DNA from: Magicicada septendecula | Taxonomy: Eukaryota > Arthropoda > Insecta > Hemiptera > Cicadidae | Direction of reading: 5' to 3' | DNA length: 64,000 bases | Assembly (NCBI GenBank): GCA_034769895.1 | Contig: CM068367.1 | Coordinates: forward strand, 114,677,573-114,741,572 | In this document: positions 23,035 to 35,899 of the stretch, piece after piece | Numbering within the stretch: the first letter of the stretch is position 1 | Layout of the letters: each line of letters opens with the position of its first letter | Program-made: the position numbers and the translations under genes | The notes under the pieces: generated by a model | Database searches by the model: none | Told to the model about the DNA's origin: nothing | What the model saw: the letters and a program-made list of their open reading frames with translations, nothing else

Positions 23035-23105
23035 AAGAAGAAGAAGAAGAAGAAGAATATGATGATGATGATGATGATAATGATGATGATGATATTGACG
23101 ATGAC
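23035..23105. repeat. compound (GAA)n(GAT)n microsatellite
   Basis: GAA repeats run directly into GAT repeats. The acidic open frame across it is a by-product of the repeat. Confidence 0.95.
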
Positions 23106-23334
23106 GATTATGAGAAAGGAGAGAACTATGGCAAGCAGAATAATTATAAACACATGTCGCGTCATATTGTGGACAGGGAAATATGAGTCGCCGTCTATGG
23201 TGAAAGTAGTCAAAAGTTAATTGTACTTCCTACATTGTGGCAGTTGTAATCGCGCGTCGTACTAAAAATGGTAGTAATTTATTATCACGGTTATTTTAAT
23301 TTATCTATCATTCAATATTCATACAATTTTGTCG

Positions 23335-23590
23335 TATCCCTCTAAGGATATCCTTCCTTCCTTCCCACGATTCTATTACGCTTTACAGAAACGTGTTACG
23401 CCTTTATAACATAGCCTACAAGCTTTCTTTTCCTCTTATCAATCCTTTTAATCAGTTTTCTTCTCTCTCTCATATCATGGAAAACCTGTAGACTCTTTCC
23501 ATTTTTTACCCAACCTTCCGCCTTGTAACTTTCCTCCGTGTCCACATTTCGGAGGCTTCAATCTATCTTCCAAATTGATAATAACTTTTT
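23335..23590 (-). pseudogene. LINE ORF2 C-terminal relic
   Basis: Strongly decayed. On the minus strand, fragments such as EMWTRRKVT, then ERRKLIKRIDKRKRKLVGYV, then a VGRKEG-like block follow the order EMWCWRR, EKR.L..I.KRQ.KWIGHV and RGRP seen in better-preserved copies such as 13785-14420. Stops separate the pieces, so this assignment is moderate. Confidence 0.5.
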
Positions 23591-23599
23591 AAAATAACT

Positions 23600-24630
23600 G
23601 TTGTCTGCAATGTTAGTTTTGTATTGTGTTCTGTCTTGTTGAAAGCACATTTACTAACTTTTAATAGATTTATTTAATCATTGACAAAGTATTAAGAATA
23701 AACGGATAGACGCAGTAAAAATGAAACTGAAACCGTTATGCATGTAACTAAGGTAGACTGGTATGTGCAGCTTGATTGATAGAGCAGAAAACAGTGAGAT
23801 TAGAAACTGACGAGAGGCAAGAGAAATTTATATGTATCAGATAAAAAATAAAATAACGTAAACCATAAACAAAGAAGTGAGAAACTAGCAAAATACAAGA
23901 GACAAAAAGAGAGAAGTACAAGGTAACAAAGTGAAGTAGTGTAAATGAAAGAGAGAAAGAGACAGGGTGGGAAAAAGAGAAACCCATAGGTAGACCTAGT
24001 GTGAAGAGGTGGAGAGAGGGTGGGAAAAGCACACAGAGTGCAAGATAAATAACAAAGTGTTGAGGCCAGACCGTTACCGCATTAATTCGTGTCCGTGTAG
24101 TTACACTTAGTTGGGTCTAAATTACGGCTGCAAGAAAGTATTGTAGGTGGTAAACTGTAAAACAGTGGCTCGGGCTTGTAATTAGTGGTACGTCTTTTAC
24201 TTTAATTACTTTCTCTTACAAACTGTCTACCACAGTAAGCGTAAAACCGCTTATAAAACTACTTACGGAAATCAAGATGATTGAGCAGGCACGAGAAATT
24301 CAAAAGCATTGCACCAAACGTAAAATAAATTACAATTTACTGAATTGATTTGGTCATAGATATGTTTCATCTTCTCTCTGTCTACTTTTTCTAATTCTTT
24401 TTGTGTTTCCTTATTGTTTCGTTAACTGATTTAAATGCTTTGTAAAGTTTGTTTAAATTATCAAATATACGGATTGCTTGTCATAAAAATCAAGCACTTT
24501 TTGGACGGAACTTTAACCGGTAATCTGACTACGGAATAGGTCTTCGAGTCTTGACACACTATACACTACTTTGGAAGATGAAAAGAGAATGATGACAATG
24601 AAGATGAAAAAAGTTACACTAAAGTGTTGA
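23600..24630. other. unannotated purine-rich and AT-rich DNA
   Basis: 23800-24060 is purine-rich on the plus strand, which creates a spurious Leu/Phe/Ser-rich minus-strand frame. Nothing else is supported. Confidence 0.35.
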
Positions 24631-24635
24631 TAATG

Positions 24636-24670
24636 ACAACGACGACGACGACGATGTTGATGATGATGAC
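24636..24670. repeat. short (GAC)n(GAT)n microsatellite
   Basis: About five GAC-type units followed by GAT units. Confidence 0.85.
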
Positions 24671-25127
24671 TATGTCTGCAGTATGTGTGTGTGGGTGATC
24701 TCGCGCGCGTCCGTGCGTGGTGTTTGGAGAGGACTATGTCAGATTAACAATATTCAACTTTTACTGTATTTAGTATCTACTAATTTCTGATAAACAAGTT
24801 TCCTGAGTCGGTAAAAATTGTTAAAATTAGCAACTGTGAAAATTCACGTTGAGTTGGTGATGTTATTAGTGGAAATTGTGAAATCATTTTTTTTAAGTTT
24901 CAAATTTCTATAAAACTGAGAATTTTATGTCTAACATTTGAGTTCTTTGCGTGCATGGATGCTATAACGCTTTCTGGTCTGTTTCGGAGTTTCTCTTTTT
25001 AAGGTTACGGTGTTTTAAAACTACAGTGCACATACGTAACATACATATTTTTGTACGTAACAGATGTGAACAACTAACACAAAACAAATGATTTGTAGAA
25101 ATTAGTTTCGTTGATGGCATGTAACGC

Positions 25128-25147
25128 CTGACGATTTTTAGCCGAAA
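25128..25147 (+). other. hammerhead-core-like motif
   Basis: CTGACGA at 25128-25134 fits the hammerhead ribozyme core CUGANGA, and GCCGAAAC follows with GAAA at 25144-25147. Only nine bases separate the cores and they cannot form a proper stem II, so any ribozyme here would be inactive. Such motifs are known in Penelope-like elements and other repeats. Confidence 0.25.
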
Positions 25148-25149
25148 CG

Positions 25150-26610
25150 TCGATTTAATAAATTGGTCCGTGAAGAGTACGATTTAATTAAGTCTGTCTC
25201 AATGATTTCAAAATTGCTCTTTAAAATGATAATGGTAAACGAGTTGGTAATCGGAACTCACTTACGGCGCAGCGTATGCAATTTGTGTACAACACTCGTT
25301 TTCTCTACACCAACGTCACCTTGGTGGACATTTTACGATTATGCAACAGCGTTTTCCATGTGAATGGCTCTAGAACTAGCGAAATCTGGGAAAATGTCTT
25401 GTTAAGTTCCGTAGTATATTTATGCGCGAATTTATTAAAGTTTAGTTCCATTCACTTGTACCCGTATGTCAAAATCCAGTGCGTATTGTACGGATGTATG
25501 TTATTATAGCCCGGTTTGTCCACATACAGGGTTAGATAAGTTGGTTTTGGTATGTAATCTTTTTTCAGCTGAACCACAACAAGGTTTCCAACCTTTAGTA
25601 TGATCTATAAAACTTGCTGCATGTTTATATACCTTTCATTGTGTGCTGTTCCGTCTACCAAACACACTTCGTACCTTTTTCTCCAACAAGCTAGTCGTGA
25701 GTTGCGCTATCGTTTTTTCGGACTCGTGTGGCATGACGATTGTAGAAACATTGTTGAGTAAACAAATAATTGTTGTAATTATGTTATTTTGATAGTTTTC
25801 GTGGATATAATGGTAGATAAAGCAGAGGTAATGCTCGTATGCAAGGTTAGGAAAAGGTAGTCTTGGTTCCAATCATTTGTATCCACGTGCCCGAATTTGG
25901 TGCCTTTTACGGTATACGTGACGATTGTCAATAATCCGCTGTTTTCTTACAGAGGATTAGTTAATAAAGTTTCTGTTTCGTTTGTTAATAGTTTTGGTGA
26001 AACGTTTTTTACAAAAACTAAACCAAAATCATCTCTCCTGAAATTTTGCAAGTTATTGTATCCAAGTATAGGTTATCGAATACAACCTATAGCCAGGTCT
26101 AGGGCTTAATATATTAAAAATCGGTAACGGTGAGTGGGATATAATCCAAAGTATGTATAACGCTAAGTACACACACGCACACATATATTTAACGGTGCCA
26201 AATTTTTAGCAATTTTTAGCTAGGGAATTTTCTACTAAATAATTAAGACGTTTTTTTTAGAGTTTCATCATCTATTTGATTTCTTCGTGACGTTATACTG
26301 TAATACTCGTACATTCCTTATTTATTCTGTAACGCACGTCAAACAAAGTTTTCTTCGTATGAAGGACAGATTCAATTTCACAATAATCTATCACGTAGGA
26401 AACAAAACATTTACCATAAAAAATTAACTACTCGTTCTGCCATATCAACCTGCACGGACAGAAATGATAAACGAATCAACTAGTTACAAAAAGGTATAGT
26501 AATACGAATAAACTAATGAACAGAGGAGCATTGAATAATAAATTTTCTTTGAAAAGGAGATAAGTCGGAAAATTTGGCAATCTATAGCACCAAAATGGAT
26601 TTTTTCCAGG
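25150..26610. other. unannotated AT-rich DNA
   Basis: No gene or repeat boundary is supported between the motif at 25128 and the simple repeats that begin near 26618. Confidence 0.35.
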
Positions 26611-26617
26611 GTTTTCT

Positions 26618-26688
26618 GTCTGTCTGTCTATCTCTCTCTCTTTCTCGCGCGCGCGCGCACACCACACACACACACACACACACACACC
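26618..26688. repeat. compound TCTG/CT/CG/CA microsatellite
   Basis: TCTG-type units, then CT, then a (CG)n run at about 26646-26658, then CA repeats. Confidence 0.95.
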
Positions 26689-27011
26689 ATGTATTTCCTG
26701 TCTACACTGCTACGGTACCCTATTTTATGGTTACAGTGTGTATGAGTGTGTATGCTTAGTTGGACGGGAGAGAAACAAAGGATCGCTGCTGCGCCGTTCA
26801 GCAAAAGTGCATACGATGTTGCATCATTTATAAGCATCCCTAGTTTCTAGGGTCGCGCAAACTGCAGGTAGTCTGCTTTTTGTGCGCATTACTTGTCTTG
26901 CGAACCGTCGGATTTCCCTGTATTTCATCCGCCCTCTCTGAAAGTAACCCCATACTCCATCGTACTACTAGCCTTTGTGTACACAACAGTACACGGTGCA
27001 CCCAACTGTCT

Positions 27012-27151
<140 letters not shown>

Positions 27152-27509
27152 GGTCTGTTCACTTCATTAGAGACGTATTTCACATTCCTTGTTGCATTTT
27201 ATTCCTACACGAGATTACAGTATATGCGTAGTATATGCGTAATATACTGAAATCCATTATTCACATACTGTACGTAACCTACAGAGAACACACACACAAA
27301 ACACACAAAGAGAATCAAAAAATTAAGTATGAATATTTTATTAACGTTACGAATATACAAAACTCTGCTTGTGAACGTGTCGTGTTTTGTAACAAAATTA
27401 TTGCTTTGCTACAAAGAAATTTGTTTTATAGATTTAGACATGACAAACAGTAGTAACAGTAGTTGTTATTCAATGAAAAGAAACAGTATATTAAATCGGA
27501 AATTGATTG

Positions 27510-27648
<139 letters not shown>

Positions 27649-27879
27649 TGTGTGTAGTTTCACACGTTTACATTACACTTTTATTCAATATTCTTGTTCA
27701 CTTAATAACTTCGAAAATTTACGTTGTACAATTTTGTACGTTTATACCTTTAAAAGCAACACAAACGTTTTGTTTTAAAGACCGGTCCTCAAACGCACTT
27801 TGTATACTCAAACAACGTAAGTTCTTGAAAAGTGTTTTATAAAGTTAATTAAATTACATATAGAGTTATGTAATACACA

Positions 27880-28069
27880 TGATGAGATGGATTGCTCATC
27901 TGAAGTAGGATGCCAGATGGCAGGTCGCCCAAAGAAGTTTGGCAAAACAAGCCTGTTGGACAGTGAAGTATAGGAAGACCTAGGAAGTGTTGGTGAAGAA
28001 TATATCATTTTGGGACCGGAACAGTTGATTCGTCTAGTCCTGATACAAGAAGAAGAAGCCGGAAAAGTT
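27880..28069 (+). pseudogene. LINE ORF2 3' end
   Basis: DNA-level match to the inverted copy at 32790-33240. Shared blocks are GGATGCCAGATGGCAGG, TGTTGGACA, GGAAG followed by CCTAGGAAG, AGTGTTGGTGA, and GACCGGAACAG followed by CTAGTCC. The translation includes a degraded AGRPKK block, which is the GRP-K-RW region of LINE ORF2. The copy is 5'-truncated and its 3' end runs straight into the GAA array at 28070. Confidence 0.78.
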
Positions 28070-28181
28070 GAAGAAGAAGAAGAAGAAGAAGAAGAAGAAG
28101 AAGAAGAAGAAGAAGAAGAAGAAGAAGAAGAAGAAGAAGAAGAAGAAGAAGAAGAAGAAGAAGAAGAAGAAGAAGAAGAAG

Positions 28182-28212
<31 letters not shown>
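28070..28212. repeat. (GAA)n array attached to LINE 3' end
   Basis: About 47 near-perfect GAA units directly after the LINE tail, ending in GTGATGATGATG. The Glu-, Phe- and Leu-rich frames across it are artefacts of the repeat. Confidence 0.97.
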
Positions 28213-28214
28213 GA

Positions 28215-29245
28215 TGATGATGTTGATGAAGAAAAAAAGAAGAAGTTATATAATACATCCACTCTACACATGCACATTAAACTACCCATTTTAGAACAAA
28301 TAAATTTCTTCAACACTAATGTTACACATTTATTATGGTTGTTTTTACGCCACACGCAATGCAAATCAAAGTCGATGTGTTTACAAGTAGCTGTTAAACT
28401 GCCCGATGAAATGCATCCTGATAGATAGACCGGCACGAAAGACTAAACCTTTTTTCCTCTAGCACAGACTGATTTTAAACGAGAGAACAAAGGATGGTCT
28501 AATTGAAGGAATGAGCGATTCACAAACTGACACCAAAATTAATTTTTTGTCTGTGGTGTGTGTGTACGCGTGACGTATATTGTTAAATAATGCCATCTGT
28601 ATTATGTGTGCGATACATATGGAGAAATTGAACACATATGTGGGGTTATACGTAGACAATAAATTTTATAAACTTGTTGTTCACACACGCTCGCACACTA
28701 CCACACTGCACACAAGCGTCTTTGCACAAAATTTATATTTCAATTTGATCACAAAAATACTGCAGTCTAGTTTCATTTTATGATGAGTACAGGAGAATTT
28801 TTTTTACACAGTTAATAAAAAACATAAGTTCCGCAATAATGTCGACGAGCAGGTGTGTGTTTTGCAGCTCCGTAGCGACGATCGATAAAACGTAATGTTG
28901 TTACTACTGGTCGGGTTTACCGCCACACGGACACACAGACGTCCGTCCGTGTATGTATACACAAGAGACATGTTAACGAAATCAGGTTACCATGTAGCCA
29001 GCGAAAAATTAATATTATAAACATCACAATATCTTTGGCACGTACAAAACAACAGATATACACCAAGTTTCTACTCACCAGCTATAAAATAAGTAATAAA
29101 TATATAGAGCAGTTCTGAATATTTTAAGGTGTTTCGATAGTTGAAACAATAGTACGATATTCAGAAAATATGTCGTATATTCTTGTAAGAAAAGTTTTAT
29201 TTATTATTAATAACAATAAAATATGAATGTGTCTTCAAATAGCTG
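28215..29245. other. unannotated AT-rich DNA
   Basis: No gene or repeat boundary supported between the GAA array and the next LINE relic. Confidence 0.35.
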
Positions 29246-29249
29246 TGGG

Positions 29250-29515
29250 GGAAGAAGTCAACATCAAGTTGGATTAAAGAAGTCCAAAAGGATTTAGAAA
29301 AAAAATAATATACACGCAGAAGAAGCAATTGAAAGAGACGTTTTTCGGGCAAAAATGTTAAAAATGGTACGAGAGAGATGTCCAGGGTAGGAGAGAGAAA
29401 AACGCAGGTTCAAAGTGGGCTGAAGACAGGAAGAAGAGACAGTGAAAAGATGAAAGAATATTGGAGAAAAAGAAAAGAAACAAAGAGTAAAAAATTGAAA
29501 TTGGCATGTGGTCTT
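29250..29515 (+). pseudogene. LINE ORF2 C-terminal relic (different subfamily)
   Basis: Translation gives SSWIKEVQKDLEKK, then RRSN-KRRFSGKN-like residues, then GRRDSEKMKEYWRKRKET. In relatives this is a W..EV..DL block, an AI.RD.FR.K block, and a terminal KKRHSERMKEYW-RK motif. The last motif does not occur in the other LINE pieces of this window, so this is probably a second LINE subfamily. A short (GT)n array follows at 29543. Confidence 0.62.
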
Positions 29516-29537
29516 TAGAAGACCGATATAAAAAAAA

Positions 29538-29542
<5 letters not shown>

Positions 29543-29573
<31 letters not shown>
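29543..29573. repeat. (GT)n microsatellite
   Basis: About 15 GT units. Confidence 0.95.
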
Positions 29574-29575
<2 letters not shown>

Positions 29576-30136
29576 CTCAATGTTTCTAGCGTTTATAATA
29601 TTGTAATCAGTATAAAAAACAAATTCTTATGAAAACACATTCTTAGCCTTACTATCTCTCACAGAAAGATTCGGTATCTTCGGAAATTATAAAATGTACA
29701 ATAGATATTAAACAATGAATAGAAACTACACAAAAGAATTTGCAAGGAAGGTTTTCACGTATACAGACCCAAAAACGATAACGTAACATTAAAGAAAGTG
29801 TTTAAACAAAAAAAAAAAAAACGATACGATTTACTTAAAACTTGTATTGTTACTAAAACTAATTATAATAAATAAAAGCGACTTGCAAGCTTTTCATTAA
29901 TTGGTGAAGCAGCTGGTTACACGAAAAGTTATAGTTAATCGTGATACTTAAAACAAAGTACACATCCATCATTTGATCAGGATTTTCATAATCTCCCTGA
30001 TCAGGGATTTCATAATCTCTGATGGTGCAGAATTGTTCTGTGGATTGTTAAATCAAAACATGGTAAGGTACTTGCAGAGAATAGTAGCATTTATGATGAT
30101 AAAAATAACTGTCATTTAAATTATCATTGTGCAATT

Positions 30137-30139
<3 letters not shown>
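29574..30139. other. unannotated AT-rich DNA
   Basis: Contains only a local duplication, GATCAGGATTTTCATAATCT at about 29976 and a shorter GATCAGGGATTTCATAATCT at about 29999. Confidence 0.4.

Positions 30140-30168
<29 letters not shown>
30140..30168. repeat. (GT)n microsatellite
   Basis: About 14 GT units. Confidence 0.95.
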
Positions 30169-30169
<1 letters not shown>

Positions 30170-30522
30170 TTAATATTCTCTAAGCATTTGAATTGGTAGA
30201 CGGTTTTATATTTCTTTTACCAATTGGCTTTTGTTGAAAACTTATATACATGATCAATTTTACCTGTTGGTTTAGTGACCAGACTTTTTCTCAGTTCAAT
30301 AGCTATGAGACAGGCACTCTCCAGTACAGAAAAAATTGCTTCTGAATAAAATTGTTTGGTTAAGTGTTTAGTGTAGTTATTGCGTAGGTAATGCCTACTC
30401 TGCATGCTAACACACCACACACCCTCTTGTAAAATACACGTCGTCCTTAAAAAAATTAGCAAAATTATAAATAAACGTTTTTAGTGTGTAAATATACGCC
30501 TGTGTATGTGTATGTGCGTGCG

Positions 30523-31220
<698 letters not shown>

Positions 31221-31221
31221 C

Positions 31222-31404
31222 GATTCAGTGTGTCTTACCGGACAGTGAAATTCAGTGTAAGGTGTTACTTGTGAATTTTTATATTCAAACATTTGTAATT
31301 TGTGAACTTTATTATTTTTTGCGAAATTGTGTGCTGGCGTTTTTGAAGACTGGAAAATTGGTATTTTCGGGTTTCTGTTTATTAAAACTGTTATTAAAGA
31401 GGGT
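31222..31404 (+). promoter_or_regulatory. candidate insect core promoter and 5' untranslated exon
   Basis: ATTCAGTGTG at about 31223 contains the insect initiator core TCAGT, and a second TTCAGTGTAAG lies about 30 bp downstream. Counting from the first initiator A, bases +28 to +32 read AGTGT, four of five matches to a downstream promoter element. A strong 5' splice-donor match (AGG followed by GTAAGA) occurs at about 31403. Together this could be a short non-coding first exon. No protein supports it and such matches arise by chance, so confidence is low. Confidence 0.18.
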
Positions 31405-31409
31405 AAGAG

Positions 31410-32370
31410 GGTAATAGGTTGGGATGTCTCTGGTGTTCAATAATTTGTTTCATTGTTATCAGATCATAATCTGCGCGGTCGTCGTGACTGTATATATTCC
31501 TGTAATATATTTCAGGCGAAATAAGGAGAAATCAAAATAATTATGCCGAAAAAATCCGAAACCGGCACAAATGTGTACTTCCAAAACAGAGCAAGGGAAA
31601 CAACAATTAATTTTAGATTTTGACATCTAATCGATGTTTTTAGTACATAAAGTAAATGTGTCAGACTGCAAAATAATAAAAACTAAAAAATATTAAAAAC
31701 CATAAACGTGCTAACTATAAACTTATTATTAAAGACGCGGCGAAAGATAGCAGAAAATTACTATGAGTAATTGAAAGAATAGATTGCCTGTTGCTAACCT
31801 GATTGCAACGCGATAAAGCACAAGGCATCTCACTCTCCCGTGTACACACACACAAGCGCATGCTACGGGAAAATTCCTTTTTATAAGTAAGGCACAGACA
31901 ATTTGTTGACCCAATTTAAATTTGCATCACGCTAAAAAGTACCGACCGTATAATGAAGATTAAAAGTAACTACAGAGGATGAAATAAATAAACGAAAAGG
32001 GAATGTAGCATTTAAATAAGGTAATGAAAGAAGAAAACAAAACTAAAAACGGCAATTTAACGTTTTTCATATTTGTTTTTCATGGTGTACACGGAGGGAT
32101 AAGCAATGTAGGTCAGGTTATACGCTATTGTGTACGTACAATGGAGACGATAGTTGTGCAGCATTTCATTTTCTCAGATGAGGGATCTTAACAATTAATT
32201 GTGTCTGGTGGCTACTCTCATGGGGGAGGCGGAGGGATGCACATGAAATGGAATATAACTGAAAAGAGATTTTTAAAATCCTTATTAACCTTTAGTTTTT
32301 TACAAAGAAATATATTTTGTTACGCTGTAATGTTGTACTGATTTTATTTAATTTTAAAACGATATTCAAT
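31410..32370. other. unannotated AT-rich DNA
   Basis: No supported feature. Confidence 0.35.
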
Positions 32371-32376
32371 AATCTC

Positions 32377-32645
32377 GTTTGTTGAATAATAACAATCTTC
32401 TTGTAAAAAATATCTCAGTTCTTTAGCGACACACTTTACAACTAATATCGCTCTTTGCTCGGTCCGTTTGTTGAATAATAACAATCTTCTTGTAAAAAAT
32501 ATCTCAGTTCTTTAGCGACACACTTTACAACTAATATCGCTCTTTGCTCGGTCCGTTTGTTGAATAATAACAATCTTCTTGTAAAAAATATCTCAGTTAT
32601 TTAGCGACACACTTTACAACTAATTATCGCTCTTTGCTCGGTCCG
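32377..32645. repeat. 89-bp minisatellite, three units
   Basis: Three head-to-tail units begin at 32377, 32466 and 32555 with GTTTGTTGAATAATAACAAT and end in TTTGCTCGGTCC. Units are nearly identical; the third has one substitution (TTCTTT to TTATTT) and one inserted T. The flanks do not continue the pattern. Confidence 0.97.
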
Positions 32646-32789
32646 TAAAGAGGTGTAATGGTAATAGGTTGTATTCATACAGCTTAATTCATTTTTTAAA
32701 GATAAATTAATTTTAAATGTTTAGAAAACAATAAAATATTTTGATGCCTAGTGTTGTAGATAATTTGGGAAAGATTTATATCATCATCG

Positions 32790-33240
32790 TATTCTGTGTC
32801 AGGGACTAGGCCAGTCACCTGTTCCGGTCACAAAAGAAAATATCCACTCACCAACGCTTCCTAGTTTTCCTAGGCCTTCCTTTGTTGTCCAATAGACTTG
32901 TAATTGCCAGACGTCCATAGACAACCTGCCATCTGGCATCCTACTCAGATGAGAAATCCACATTTCTTTGTTTTCTGCAACACAATCTTGGATATTAAAA
33001 ATGTTCAACTTTTTACAATCGTCTTCACTGTAAAGTCTATCTCTTCGTCTGCACCCTTTAGCAAATCGTAATAATCTCATCTTTGATTCCTGTATCCTAC
33101 CCGGATGTTTTTTCTTCGGAAGTCGAGTTTATGAGAACCATACAGAAACACCGGCACAGTCACTACCTTATACAATTTTAGTCTAGTCTCTTTCCCTACT
33201 TTTCTCGATAACATTCGGCGAACTGTGTGCCAAGTATTCA
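32790..33240 (-). pseudogene. LINE ORF2 C-terminal region with 3' end
   Basis: A 93-codon minus-strand frame (33080-32799) opens with MRLLRFAKGCRRRDRLYSED, continues KKLNIFNIQD and WISHLSRMPDGRL, and ends near the 3' terminus. These match the MRFLR..KG..RRDRIRNEDI, ELNI..IQ and W..HL.RM.D.RL landmarks of LINE ORF2 C-termini. The 33080-33240 part preserves more of the upstream region between stops. The 3' end (GTGACCGGAACAGG, then ATGATGAT) matches the copy at 27880-28069 but carries a short GAT tail instead of GAA. This is one of the best-preserved LINE tails here. Confidence 0.83.
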
Positions 33241-33249
33241 CTAAAACTT

Positions 33250-33930
33250 GGCGAACTGGTGATCAGCATCATAATTCAAGATAGCAGAAATGTGACCTCC
33301 CCATTTATTTATATCATATAAATGCAAATTTTTTTTACAAATTATATTAATTCGAAATATGCCGTGCAGATTGGAGCAAAAATTCCGGGTTCTATAAACA
33401 AAGGTCTAAATTTTGTTTGCCTGATTACATTTTTAATTAATCTTGCATCATGCTTTGGTAATAATAAACGCTTTAACTGAGTACTATGAATTTTACAGTG
33501 TAAAATTTACGAAATTTAACAGTGATTGAAAATAACCTAGGTAAGCTAATCAAAACGTTTATTAGCTACGTCTCTTTTAATCCGGATTTCGCATCAAGTC
33601 GAACTCAATTTTGGAAGCAGACCAAAATTTGATACCATCTTCAAGGTTTGAAGAAGCTCCAAATACCTTCCGTTACTATCCAGTAATCGCGAGTGCCAGA
33701 ATCCCCTATCCAGAATTGCTAAGTACTATATCAATAGTTTTCTTAACGTGATTGTACAGTAAACGACGAAAACTACACATTTGCATTGGCAAATTGATGT
33801 TATTATCTAAAGATTAGAAATAATCAACGAAATACAGAACAACTGAAAACGAATCTAAGATCCGTGAACCAAACCACTAAGAAAACATTCGAGTTGTATC
33901 TTATTACATTACTCTAATAAGGTAGTGATG
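33250..33930. other. unannotated AT-rich DNA
   Basis: No supported feature between the minus-strand LINE at 32790 and the plus-strand LINE relic at 33940. Confidence 0.35.
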
Positions 33931-33939
33931 AAAGAACCT

Positions 33940-34290
33940 GAGAAGGCGACAGATAGAATTTACAGCGCAAGACGAAAGCCTGGAAACGTTTGAATTTTGA
34001 TTCAAAAAAATGGTGAAACAAAAATTGGTGATATCTAAATTGGTTAATAAAGTGACGAGTAGAGAGGTGTTAGTCAGACTGAGAGAAAACTAAATCTTTA
34101 GGGCATGTCTTGAATAATATAAGCTAAACTTACAGAAAATGAAAAAATAATTAGAGATTATGAAATACAATACATGAAGCTGATTGCCGTAGGCATCGGA
34201 TATGGAAAATAACCTAACGCGAGGTTACCAGAGGATAGACAAGATACAAGATAGGAGAAAGAAGTCAAGGACTACACATACAAACTAAAG
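33940..34290 (+). pseudogene. LINE ORF2 C-terminal relic
   Basis: The clearest block is KVTSREVLVRLREN near 34050, equivalent to VTNEEVL.RV.E in relatives. It is followed, between stops and frame changes, by fragments equivalent to the WIGH..R and DL..RK segments further down to about 34290. The piece is heavily decayed and 5'-truncated. Confidence 0.5.
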
Positions 34291-34294
34291 ATGA

Positions 34295-35540
34295 CAACAA
34301 GGGGGAATTCTTCAGTCGGCATTTTGAGGTTTCAGAAATTAAAACTGAAAAGCTAAATCCAATTTACACCCTTTTTTACTTTCAAGAATTATGATATCGA
34401 TTTGACATTATGATATAGATTTTCATAACAACAATTTTCCAGGTAAAAACTGAGCATTTATGTAAAATATTTACACATATAAATTATATAGTTTATGAAT
34501 TAATGATTAAATATCACACTTATTAAAAATGATGGAATCCATAATACAGAAACGAAAGAGAAACCTTGATTTCTTTCAATTATGTACAGAATCATATAAG
34601 TAAGTACGATCTTTAAGCAAAGAGTTTAAAAAAGATAGGTACAAGTAACAACTTTTGAGAATTATAGACATTCTTTATACATGAATAACATAAAAATATT
34701 TAATGTGTCGAATATGTGGAAAATATATACAAGAGTTTTGGCAAGGGGAAAACATTTGGATTGAGCAATATTCCCAATTAAAAATTGTAACCTTATAATA
34801 AGGAGACAGACATAGAGTTAGAACCTGAAGAACGTCGAGAGACTGACAGGTTTCTGTGTAATAGTTACTTAGATAAATAACAAACTAGTGCTAACATATG
34901 CCGGTAAGTGCAAAATAAAGAAAGATTTAATCAAACACTTTTCAGGTTGCCAAAGGTCTTCAAAGAGCTAACCACACCCTGCTATATATTATGTGGTGCG
35001 TCGTTTGTGTGTTTGCCTGCTTACCACAACACCGGCCATGCTCTGTTCTACAGTACTTGTTATGATTAATTATTGCTAACTATTCAAAGATGTTTTTAAT
35101 TTTTAACTAAACACCGTTTATGAAAATATACTGAGAAGATATTTTCTTTGAGCTTGAAGCTAACTGTTCCGTAACAGATTTTGACACTGCCTACATAAAA
35201 TACAGGAACAAAAGCTAAGACACAAAACGAAGACACTCATTATACAAGAAAAAAATAGCATTCAAGTAATCCTGAGACACAATTGTTTTCAAAGGTATAT
35301 TACAATTATCAGAGTCAGGACAACATAAAAACAAGTTTACATTAAGAGAAAAACAAACAAACGTGGATACTGGCAAAATTAATCGGTCTCCTTCCTTTAC
35401 GTGAAATTTGTAACCACGGTATTTACATTTTTTCAGGCTACTGAAAACATATTAAGATTTTAAGTAGCACAGTTATATTTAAAATTAACAATATAATGTT
35501 AATAATTTAGGAAATTACTTATGTAATTGAAGTTTGTATG
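34295..35540. other. unannotated AT-rich DNA
   Basis: No supported feature. Confidence 0.35.
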
Positions 35541-35559
35541 GAGTTTATTGAGTTAGTAG

Positions 35560-35890
35560 TATGAGTGGTGGACCGTTGGGAATGTGGAGGGAAATAGACT
35601 TCAAGCTGCATAAATGCGATTCTGGAGGAGACTGATGAAGGCTAGTTTAAAACGTGTAAACTAATGAGCGAATGTTAAAGATAAGTGAACGGAGGATTTT
35701 GCTCAACACCACAGAAGAAAGTTAGACTAAAGTCTATGCTTATAGGCCATGTAGTAAACCTAACGGCTTTATAAACTTACCTAAAGACAAGCTTATACGA
35801 AAGATGCCGAAAGAGCGTCTCAGAACCACATTTTTACAAAGTAAACAGTGGGTTGTAGACTGGACAAGAATGACGCGACTTTGAAATGAA
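35560..35890 (+). pseudogene. LINE ORF2 C-terminal relic
   Basis: Translation gives WNVEGNRLQAA-MRFWRRLMK, equivalent to the RLQAAEMRFLRR block that follows the reverse transcriptase in this LINE class. Later pieces, including a stretch ending VGCRLDKNDATL, are broken by stops. Only this motif makes the call. Confidence 0.55.
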
Positions 35891-35899
35891 TAAAGAGAC

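Noticed and set aside
28010..28294. Poly-Glu, poly-Phe and poly-Leu open frames
   Set aside because: They are translations of the GAA array in different frames, not proteins.
32377..32645. CRISPR-like array
   Set aside because: Units are contiguous 89-bp tandem repeats without unique spacers, and the DNA is eukaryotic.
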